Assembly: GCF_002355155.1 (NCBI RefSeq)
Contig: NZ_AP017369.1
Span: forward strand, 1,426,001-1,490,000
Length of the DNA: 64,000 nt
DNA from: Corynebacterium suranareeae
GTDB taxonomy: Bacteria; Actinomycetota; Actinomycetes; Mycobacteriales; Mycobacteriaceae
Direction of reading: 5' to 3'
The notes under the pieces are model-generated. The model was not told the DNA's origin, searched no databases, and worked only from the letters and a program-made list of their open reading frames with translations. Positions 57,572-64,000 of this stretch are shown here, piece by piece (the stretch's first letter is position 1; every line of letters begins with the position of its first letter). The position numbers were made by a program, and so were the translations under genes.

Positions 57572-58651
57572 TTACTTCTGAAATGCTTCTGGATTTTTTA
57601 CTTCCTCGCCAGCTGGAATTGGTCCAGGAAGTGTCACACCTTCAGCAAATGGGGATCCGCCGAGCTTTTCACGACCATGAGGTGTGGCAAAACCGGAAAG
57701 ATCAGGACCCACTGGCACGATCTGGGTTGGATTGACCTCAGCGTGAGTGATGTAATAGTGTTGCTTGATCTCGGTGAAGTCGGTGGTGTCACCAAACCCA
57801 GGAGTCTGGAAAAGGTCACGAAGATAGCCCCAGAGATTTGGCATCTCGGTGATCTTGTTGCGACCACACTTAAAGTGTCCGTGGTAAACGGCATCAAAGC
57901 GAACGAGGGTGGGGTAGAGGCGGATATCGGCCTCGGTGATGTGATCGCCCATGAGGTAACGACGCGTCGATAAGCGTTCTTCTAGCCAGTCCAATGCAAC
58001 CCAAAGGCGCTCGTACGCCTCGTTGTGTGCTTCCTGGCTACCGGCAAAGCCGGTCCGGTAAACGCCGTTGTTGACCTCGGTGAAGATGCGTTTCATCACC
58101 GGCGCCATCTCTTCGCGCAGTTCCTCGGGGTAGAGGTCAGGTGCGCCCTCGCGGTGGAACTGCTTCCACTCCAGATTGAAATCAATGGTGATCGAAGGGT
58201 AGTCATTGGTGACCACCTTCTTGGATGATTCCTCAACGATCGCAGGCACAGTGATGCCTCGAGGGTAATCGGGGAAACGGTTGAAGTAGGCATCCTGAAG
58301 TCGGGGAATCTGCAAGACCGGATCAAGGTGATTAGGGTCCAGGTCAAACGTCCAGGAACGAACGTCGTGGGTCGGGCCGGTAAGACCTAAAGAGATCACG
58401 TTTTCTAAGCCAAGGAGACGGCGAGTGATAACCGTGCGATGAGCCCAGGGGCATGCACGAGCTGCTACAAGACGGTAACGACCTGCCTCTACAGGCCAAT
58501 GGAAAGTGCCGTCTTCTTGCGCTACTGGATCTGATCCTGCTGGAATATCGGCAACAATTCGGTCATCGATGTAGTTGGTATCGCGTACGAATTCGCCGTT
58601 TTGAGATGCATTTTGTGGGGCGCCAGCCCAGTCTGACGATGACTCTGCCAT
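57572..58651 (-). CDS. Glutathione S-transferase-like reductase (Xi class, ECM4/YqjG type)
   Basis: The 359-residue product from ATG 58651 has the Xi-class features: catalytic cysteine in ARACPWAHRT, GITVPAIVEESSKKVVTND, and the C-terminal all-helical domain with GDHITEADIRLYPTLVRFD. In other bacteria these enzymes reduce glutathionyl-hydroquinones. Corynebacteria use mycothiol in place of glutathione, so the natural thiol is probably mycothiol (inference). AGAGGACA lies upstream of the ATG; the longer frame to 58693 has no such site. Confidence 0.9.
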   Translation of the reverse strand: MAESSSDWAGAPQNASQNGEFVRDTNYIDDRIVADIPAGSDPVAQEDGTFHWPVEAGRYRLVAARACPWAHRTVITRRLLGLENVISLGLTGPTHDVRSWTFDLDPNHLDPVLQIPRLQDAYFNRFPDYPRGITVPAIVEESSKKVVTNDYPSITIDFNLEWKQFHREGAPDLYPEELREEMAPVMKRIFTEVNNGVYRTGFAGSQEAHNEAYERLWVALDWLEERLSTRRYLMGDHITEADIRLYPTLVRFDAVYHGHFKCGRNKITEMPNLWGYLRDLFQTPGFGDTTDFTEIKQHYYITHAEVNPTQIVPVGPDLSGFATPHGREKLGGSPFAEGVTLPGPIPAGEEVKNPEAFQK

Positions 58652-58785
58652 GTTAGTTGTCCTCTCAAAGAAATTTAGATGATATGTCAACAATATTACG
58701 TGCGGTGGGAAAAATCAATGAGGGAACAAATGTTCGGGGTGATGCTCAGTGATGTCGCAGGTGATTGCTAAGGTGTGAAACCATC

Positions 58786-59532
58786 ATGTCCAGATCTCTC
58801 AATAAAACATCGATGCGCAGGTCAACTAAGAAAATTAAGGGCCTAATTTCGAGCATCATCACGGTAGTAGTCGCAGCAATCGCAGTCATTGCATTTGTGA
58901 TCGACGGGGATGCTGATGAAATTCCCGTTGTCACAGAAACAACCACGGCAGAATCCCCGGCAATGGAATATCGAACCATGCTGGATTCTTTGGCTATTAA
59001 AGGCAGGGCACCAGCTACTGGGTATGAGAGAGAAAAATTTGGTTCCGCGTGGACCGATGATGTCACCGTGGCGTTTGGGCACAACGGCTGCGATACCCGA
59101 AATGACATTTTGCAACGAGACCTCACCGGCATCCAGCTCCGTGAAGGTACACACGGGTGCATCGTAGAAAACGGCACTCTTGACGATCCATTTTCTGGTG
59201 AAATCATTGACTTTGTCAGGGGAGAACGGTCAAGCGAAGTTCAAATTGATCACCTGGTACCACTGCATGATGCATGGGTGAAAGGTGCACAACAATGGGA
59301 TGAACAAACCCGTAAAGACTTCGCCAATGATCCAGACAACCTTTTGGCTGTTAAAGGCTCACTAAACCAACAAAAAGGTGCTGGAGATGCTGCCACATGG
59401 CTTCCACCAAATAGGTCATTTAGGTGCGAATATGCTCAAAAAATCATTACGATCAAAGACCGCTATCAAGTGTGGGTCACCGAAGCTGAAGCCAGTGCGC
59501 TACACCGCCAATTAGACACCTGCACTGCATAA
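58786..59532 (+). CDS. Secreted or membrane-anchored HNH nuclease (DUF1524/GmrSD C-terminal type)
   Basis: The 248-residue protein has a basic start, one hydrophobic segment (about residues 20-40, SSIITVVVAAIAVIAFVI) and an extracytoplasmic domain. QIDHLVPLHDAW, DNLLAVKGSLNQQKG and ATWLPPN are the HNH-like motifs of the DUF1524 family, common as secreted proteins in actinobacteria. Four cysteines (CDTRND, GCIVEN, RCEYAQ, LDTC) could form two disulfides outside the cell. ATG 58786 has AAGGTG upstream. Role unknown; nutrient acquisition from DNA or competition are possible. Confidence 0.85.
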   Translation: MSRSLNKTSMRRSTKKIKGLISSIITVVVAAIAVIAFVIDGDADEIPVVTETTTAESPAMEYRTMLDSLAIKGRAPATGYEREKFGSAWTDDVTVAFGHNGCDTRNDILQRDLTGIQLREGTHGCIVENGTLDDPFSGEIIDFVRGERSSEVQIDHLVPLHDAWVKGAQQWDEQTRKDFANDPDNLLAVKGSLNQQKGAGDAATWLPPNRSFRCEYAQKIITIKDRYQVWVTEAEASALHRQLDTCTA

Positions 59533-59606
59533 CAGTCACATAGCATTTGGTGGCGCGCCGAAGTTATTTCCACCTCGGCGCAGTTAAATCGCATATTCTA
59601 GGGCAC

Positions 59607-60647
59607 ATGACTGACAACTCGCGAAATTCAAACAAGAATTATGATCAACCAGATCTTCATGATCTTGATGATGATTCATCCATCCCTACCTATAAAGGGG
59701 CATCACCATCCGCGAATTCCGCAACGGCGTCAGAGCGTCTCGGAAGCTTATACGATCGAACCGGACGAGCTGCTCCGCAAAATATCCCACCCGCTGCCCC
59801 TGCGACTCCGGCTTCTGACTCAACGGAAACCACCGCGTTTGAGCGTCCAGATAATCAAACAGCTAATGCAGCTGCAGGTTCTGACGCCCCAACGACTGTC
59901 ACGCCAGCAGCCAGTGATTCTTTAGCCTCTGATGCGCCGACAACGTATCAGCAGAGCCAGCCCCCGGCTCCACCAACTCAAGTAACGAGACAGCTTAGCC
60001 GCCCTGAAGAACCAGCTTATGAGCCACAGCCTGTTTACTCTGAACCATATACTGATTCAGATTTTGCACCAGCTGGGGCTGCCGCTGTGGCTGAGCAACC
60101 AGTATTTGCAGAACAGCCACAAATTATCGAAGACGCCCGCCGCGGCACCCTCGATTTTGGTCTGTTAATTATCCGAGCTGTCATCGGCGTTTACCTCATC
60201 GTTCGCGGAGTCTTTACCTTCTTTACTCTCGGAGGCTCCGCAGGACTAGCTGGGCTTGAAGCAGATTTTGCCGGCTACCAATGGCCAGAAATCCTAGCGA
60301 TCCTCCTGCCATCCATTGAGTTGGCAGCTGGTGTCTTCCTTCTACTTGGACTGATGACACCAGTCGCAGCTGCAGTTGCCACGGTCGCTACTTCCTTTAC
60401 CACCCTTCATCAGGTCAACACCCATGAAGGTAGCTGGGGAGAACTCAGTGAACCATTGATGCTGGCACTAATTTTGACCATCGTTGTCATTGGTTTGCAG
60501 TTCACAGGGCCAGGAAAAATTTCACTTGATTCTGGTCGCGGCTGGGCAAAGCGTCCACTTGCAAGCTCCTGGATCTTCGTGATCATCGGAATCGCAGGTG
60601 CAGTATTGCTCTGGTGGTTTGGCGCAGGAGTCAATCCGATTGCGTAG
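59607..60647 (+). CDS. DoxX-family membrane protein with long disordered N-terminus
   Basis: The 346-residue protein has about 180 N-terminal residues rich in Pro, Ala, Ser, Thr and acidic residues, with no fold expected. The C-terminal 165 residues have four to five membrane segments with the DoxX features DFGLLIIRAVIGVYLIVRG, ELAAGVFLLLGLMTPVAAAV and EPLMLALILTIVVIG. ATG 59607 has AGGG just upstream; the open frame to 59547 would translate a region without a ribosome site. A terminator follows. Confidence 0.85.
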   Translation: MTDNSRNSNKNYDQPDLHDLDDDSSIPTYKGASPSANSATASERLGSLYDRTGRAAPQNIPPAAPATPASDSTETTAFERPDNQTANAAAGSDAPTTVTPAASDSLASDAPTTYQQSQPPAPPTQVTRQLSRPEEPAYEPQPVYSEPYTDSDFAPAGAAAVAEQPVFAEQPQIIEDARRGTLDFGLLIIRAVIGVYLIVRGVFTFFTLGGSAGLAGLEADFAGYQWPEILAILLPSIELAAGVFLLLGLMTPVAAAVATVATSFTTLHQVNTHEGSWGELSEPLMLALILTIVVIGLQFTGPGKISLDSGRGWAKRPLASSWIFVIIGIAGAVLLWWFGAGVNPIA

Positions 60648-60660
60648 CTGATTTTTAAGA

Positions 60661-60689
60661 AGAGACCCTCCTTGTGAGGGTCTTTTTCT
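60661..60689 (+). terminator. Terminator after the DoxX gene
   Basis: AGACCCTC pairs with GAGGGTCT around CTTGT, followed by TTTTCT. Confidence 0.9.
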
Positions 60690-60744
60690 GTTTGGGGTTC
60701 TTTGTGTGGCTTTTTGGGTAGTGGTGGTTTTCGGTGCTGTATGG

Positions 60745-61095
60745 GGCGTTAAGTTCGAGATCACGGTTTCGATTTCTTAAGTGCAATACCTTGTGCTCAA
60801 TTTCTTGCGCTCAATTTCGCAAGTTCGATACCTTTAGGTTTTTGGCTGATTTCCTAACGGTTTCGAAAATAAGAAATTGAGTATGAGGTCTCGAAAGTGT
60901 GATCTCGAACTTAAGTAATGCAGAGACCAGCAACCCAGAGCTTCGTAGGTACTAACCTACGACTTCACGGTGACGACTTCACGTACTCAACTTCATACGA
61001 CATCAGTCGTCGGGAAAGCCAGGAAAACCATAGCGAAGCCGTCCTATGAGAAGTTGAGGGCAAGAAGTCGCCTGCCGAGAAGTCGTCCTAGTGGA
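60745..61095 (-). repeat. Dispersed intergenic repeat family 2, copy B
   Basis: This is the reverse complement of the copy at 15344-15745. 60749-60916 corresponds to the TTCGAGATC module (ends GTTAAGTTCGAGATCAC and GATCTCGAACTTAAG) and 60958-61090 to the CGACTTC module. The two copies are 45 kb apart. The rest of the gap (61096-61483) has no recognisable gene; a weak family-1 scrap (CTCCCAG...GCGCTTCTAAG) lies at 61354-61372. Confidence 0.85.
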
Positions 61096-61483
61096 ACACA
61101 GGCGTGCCGGAATGCTTCAATTGCTAACCTTCTTAAGGGCTTGCCCCCTAATTGCCTCCATAATCGCAATTATGTGCGAAAATTCGTTCCAATTCAGTGG
61201 CTCGCCACGGAAAGTAATCGAATATTTGCACGAATGGCGGCAGTTGATGCAAAAATTCTTTCGATTTAAGGCTTCATTAGTGCTATGTGAACGAATTCTT
61301 GATCAGTAAGCCTTCAGGTTTCACATCTGCCCCAAGAGTCCCAAAATTAACCACTCCCAGCGGCGCTTCTAAGCACCTAAAAAGCCCTCATCCATACTTT
61401 GACTCATCTGAGGAACTTCACCTCTTTAAATCGCCTGCCAACAAAAACCTGACGTAGGCCATTCCTCCAAAACGCACCCAAGC

Positions 61484-61520
61484 AAAAGCACCGGCTCCCA
61501 AAGTAGGGAACCGGTGCTCA
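61484..61520 (-). terminator. Terminator of ilvD
   Basis: AGCACCGGCTCCC pairs with GGGAACCGGTGCT; on the minus strand it is followed by TTTTGCTT. It lies 18 bp beyond the ilvD stop. Confidence 0.85.
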
Positions 61521-61537
61521 AACTACGAACCTAAAGG

Positions 61538-63379
61538 TTAGTCAACCTGACGGACTGCGCCCTTGTCGGCAGAGGTGGCCATCTTTGCGTAAGCGCGCAG
61601 AGCCTTGGTGACTACGCGGTTACGGTTTACTGGCTGCCATGGCTTGTCGGATGCGTTCATGGCGTCGCGGCGGCGTTGGAGTTCTTCGTCGGAAACCTGA
61701 ACTTCGAGCTTGCGGTTGTGGACGTCGATGGTGACGATATCGCCATTTTCGATCAATCCGATAACTCCACCGTGGGCAGCTTCTGGGGAGACGTGGCCGA
61801 TGGACAGACCTGAGGATCCGCCGGAGAAACGACCGTCGGTGATTAGTGCACACTTTTTGCCCAGACCGGATCCCTTGAGGAATGCGGTTGGGTGGAGCAT
61901 TTCCTGCATGCCTGGTCCACCGGATGGTCCTTCGTAGCGGACAACTAGAACTTCGCCAGCTTGGATGGTCTTGGTCAAGATGACGGAGACTGCTTCTTCC
62001 TGGCTTTCCACAACGCGTGCTGGGCCGGTGAAGTTCCACAGTTCTTCTTCGATGCCGGCAGACTTGATCACGGCACCGTCAGGGGAGATGTTGCCACGAA
62101 GCACAACGAGGCCACCGTCGGCGGTGTATGCGTGTTCGACGTCGCGGATGCAGCCCTTGGCAGCGTCGGTGTCGAGTTCATCCCAGCGGTTTTCGGTGGA
62201 GAATGCTTCGGTGGTGCGAATTCCACCTGGTGCGGCGTGGAAGAGTTCGATTGCTTCGTCGGTGGTGTTGCCAGAGCGGATGTCCCAGTCGCTGAGCCAG
62301 CTTTCCAGGTCGTTGGAGTGAACTGAGTGGACATCGGTGTTGAGTAGTCCGCCACGGTTGAGTTCGCCGAGCAGTGCTGGGATGCCACCGGCACGGTGAA
62401 CGTCTTCCATGTGGTAATCGGAGTTTGGTGAAACCTTGGACAGGCAGGGGACTTGCTTGGAGAGCTCGTCGATGTCGGCTAGGTTGAAATCAACTTCGCC
62501 TTCTTGAGCAGCAGCAAGGATGTGCAGGATGGTGTTAGTGGATCCACCCATGGCCATGTCCAGTGCCATTGCGTTTTCGAAAGCCTTCTTGGTGGCAATT
62601 CCGCGAGGCAGGACGGACTCGTCTTCTTCGCCGTAGTAGCGGCGGCAAAGCTCGACTACGGTTTCGCCAGCTTTTTCAAACAGTGCACGACGAGCTGCGT
62701 GGGTAGCCAGGGTGGAGCCGTTTCCTGGGAGGGAAAGTCCGAGTGCTTCGGTGAGGCAGTTCATGGAGTTTGCAGTGAACATGCCGGAGCAGGAACCGCA
62801 GGTTGGGCAAGCGGATGCTTCAACGGCTGCTAGACCTGCATCATCAACAGCGTCGCTAGCAGATGCCGAGATCGCGGTGATCAGGTCGGTTGGTGCGTGG
62901 GCAACGCCGTCTACAACAACAGCCTTGCCTGCTTCCATTGGGCCACCGGAGACAAAGACTACGGGGATGTTCAGACGCATTGCTGCATTGAGCATGCCCG
63001 GGGTGATTTTATCGCAGTTGGAGATACATACCATGGCGTCAGCGGTGTGAGCGTTGACCATGTACTCGACGGAGTCGGCGATGATTTCACGAGAAGGTAG
63101 GGAGTACAGCATGCCGCCGTGTCCCATGGCGATGCCGTCGTCGACAGCAATGGTGTTGAATTCCTTTGGAACGCCACCGGCTTTGCGCACTGCATCCGCT
63201 ACAATGTCGCCGACGTTCTTAAGGTGAACGTGTCCGGGCACGAACTGGGTGTAAGAGTTAACAATGGCCACGATTGGCTTGCCGAACTCGTTTTCCTTGG
63301 TGCCGGTTGCACGCCAAAGGGCGCGAGCGCCAGCTGCATTGCGACCGACGGTGGTGACTTTTGAACGAAGTGGGATCAT
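61538..63379 (-). CDS. ilvD: Dihydroxy-acid dehydratase
   Basis: IlvD converts 2,3-dihydroxy-isovalerate or -3-methylvalerate to the keto acids of valine and isoleucine synthesis, with an Fe-S cluster. The 613-residue protein has the cluster cysteines in [11 protein letters not shown] and [15 protein letters not shown], and the C-terminal [19 protein letters not shown] and [26 protein letters not shown] on the minus strand (63425-63420) may be the -35 of its promoter; the -10 is unclear. It is a single gene with a terminator. Confidence 0.98.
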   Translation of the reverse strand: MIPLRSKVTTVGRNAAGARALWRATGTKENEFGKPIVAIVNSYTQFVPGHVHLKNVGDIVADAVRKAGGVPKEFNTIAVDDGIAMGHGGMLYSLPSREIIADSVEYMVNAHTADAMVCISNCDKITPGMLNAAMRLNIPVVFVSGGPMEAGKAVVVDGVAHAPTDLITAISASASDAVDDAGLAAVEASACPTCGSCSGMFTANSMNCLTEALGLSLPGNGSTLATHAARRALFEKAGETVVELCRRYYGEEDESVLPRGIATKKAFENAMALDMAMGGSTNTILHILAAAQEGEVDFNLADIDELSKQVPCLSKVSPNSDYHMEDVHRAGGIPALLGELNRGGLLNTDVHSVHSNDLESWLSDWDIRSGNTTDEAIELFHAAPGGIRTTEAFSTENRWDELDTDAAKGCIRDVEHAYTADGGLVVLRGNISPDGAVIKSAGIEEELWNFTGPARVVESQEEAVSVILTKTIQAGEVLVVRYEGPSGGPGMQEMLHPTAFLKGSGLGKKCALITDGRFSGGSSGLSIGHVSPEAAHGGVIGLIENGDIVTIDVHNRKLEVQVSDEELQRRRDAMNASDKPWQPVNRNRVVTKALRAYAKMATSADKGAVRQVD

Positions 63380-63507
63380 GATGCGCTTTTCAAATCTGCT
63401 CGTTAGAGCTGCGGGTGGTTGTCAAGAATCAACGGCACTGTAAAAACTTGGGTGAGCTTTTATAAGTGCGAAGTTTTGGACCTTTGGTTCGGACTGCTTT
63501 TTACACC

Positions 63508-64000
63508 TTAGTGTTGTGACGCTGGGTTATCACGATGTGGTGATTCCGAAATTGCTTCTTCGGTCTCTTGGGCTTCAACGTCTTTTGTTTCTGTTGTATT
63601 CCCGGTTGTTTCGTTGTCATCGAAGTTCAGCTGGACTGGTTTACCAAGTGCCTTTTGACGCTCTAGGTACTCTTCCTTGGACATCATCACTGAGTATCCA
63701 TCTTCCTGCACCACAACGACCTTGCCGTCTGCTGCTTCCTGGCTTGCAGTAATTGCGTCAGGAATTCGGCCATAGGAAGCTTTTTCCAGGCGGGGGAGGG
63801 AGTTGAAGGTAACTCCAGGGAGGGTGACTTCAGAATCGGAGGTGGTGCGGGCAAAAGTGCGGGCACCTTTGAATCCGATTCCGGCGAGGTCTTCCCAGGC
63901 CACAACCTTTTTACCTTTGAAGGCGTAGTTTGCGGTAATGCCCTGTTCATCAACAATCGTGGATGATTTTAGGACCCAGTAGATGAAAATGAGGGGAAGT
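63508..64000 (-). CDS. PH-domain-type membrane protein, C-terminal part (truncated by window edge)
   Basis: The frame is open from the window edge to the stop at 63508 and covers about 163 residues. The first residues (LPLIFIYWVL) are the end of a membrane segment. SSTIVDEQGITANYAFKGKK and VVAWEDLAGIGFKG are typical of bacterial PH domains in actinobacterial membrane proteins. The acidic Thr/Glu-rich C-terminus is probably disordered. A GTG at 63903 is an internal codon, not the start. It is transcribed in the direction of ilvD with a 128-bp gap. Confidence 0.8.
   Translation of the reverse strand, partial: LPLIFIYWVLKSSTIVDEQGITANYAFKGKKVVAWEDLAGIGFKGARTFARTTSDSEVTLPGVTFNSLPRLEKASYGRIPDAITASQEAADGKVVVVQEDGYSVMMSKEEYLERQKALGKPVQLNFDDNETTGNTTETKDVEAQETEEAISESPHRDNPASQH

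Noticed and set aside
60970..61309. Two overlapping short open frames in the gap before ilvD
   Set aside because: Both begin inside or beside repeat family 2, lack ribosome binding sites and encode no known motif.

Overview
The window is chromosomal DNA of a Corynebacterium of the C. glutamicum group. The gene content and order (atpGDC-nucS, ssuDCBA, glgE/glgB, etfBA-iscS, mnmA-ligA-gatCA, pfkA, rbs operon, gatB, lysE/lysG, ilvD) are those I know from C. glutamicum. The backbone order etfB-etfA-iscS ... mnmA ... ligA-ACT-gatC-gatA-pfkA-gatB is also the order remembered from mycobacteria. LysE differs from my recollection of the type-strain protein at many positions, so a divergent strain or sister species is possible (inference from memory).

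Layout. 1-5255: end of the F1Fo ATP synthase operon, then a DUF2550 membrane protein, the mismatch endonuclease NucS, a small Cys/His protein, a thiamine-binding-type protein and a thioredoxin-like TPR protein without a CXXC motif. 5256-9572: the ssuDCBA alkanesulfonate operon behind a repeat-rich promoter with two McbR-like boxes. 10004-17915: glgE-glgB on the minus strand, then a lone ABC ATPase, a Nudix hydrolase and a THUMP-like methyltransferase. 18109-21011: etfB-etfA and a cysteine desulfurase. 21008-26483: a block that separates iscS from mnmA; it holds a small secreted protein, hipBA with three evenly spaced operators, a GNAT enzyme, a spermidine-synthase-like methyltransferase and an AAA ATPase with 28-bp-spaced iterons. 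26616-36384: mnmA, a MetE-like protein, a multidrug MFS exporter, a DEDDh exonuclease, ligA, an ACT protein and gatC-gatA. 36515-47811: iron-related viuB, pfkA, the rbsRACBD ribose operon, an acetyltransferase, a siderophore-binding lipoprotein and a BASS-type transporter. 47957-49462: gatB. 49787-53884: a single 1365-residue AT-rich gene. 54045-64000: a dinucleotide-binding oxidoreductase, an aldo/keto reductase, lysE/lysG, a xi-class GST-like enzyme, a secreted HNH nuclease, a DoxX protein, ilvD and a truncated PH-type membrane protein.

The most unusual item is the gene at 49787-53884. One chain joins an XRE helix-turn-helix, a Mrr/PD-(D/E)XK-type nuclease domain, a P-loop (STAND-like) ATPase and a long alpha-helical repeat tail. 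It is visibly AT-richer than its housekeeping neighbours, has its own terminator, appears to start leaderless, and sits behind a perfect 48-bp palindrome and a perfect 11-bp inverted repeat that could be its operator. The layout is that of STAND-type antiphage sensors with an N-terminal nuclease effector, but with a DNA-binding repressor-like domain fused on.

The larger intergenic gaps are mostly not empty. They carry at least three families of structured, non-coding dispersed repeats: family 1 at 9579, 33345 and 37441 with weak relatives elsewhere; family 2 at 15344 and 60745 in inverted orientation; family 3 at 21560 and 39440. No tRNA, rRNA, transposase or CRISPR array was seen.
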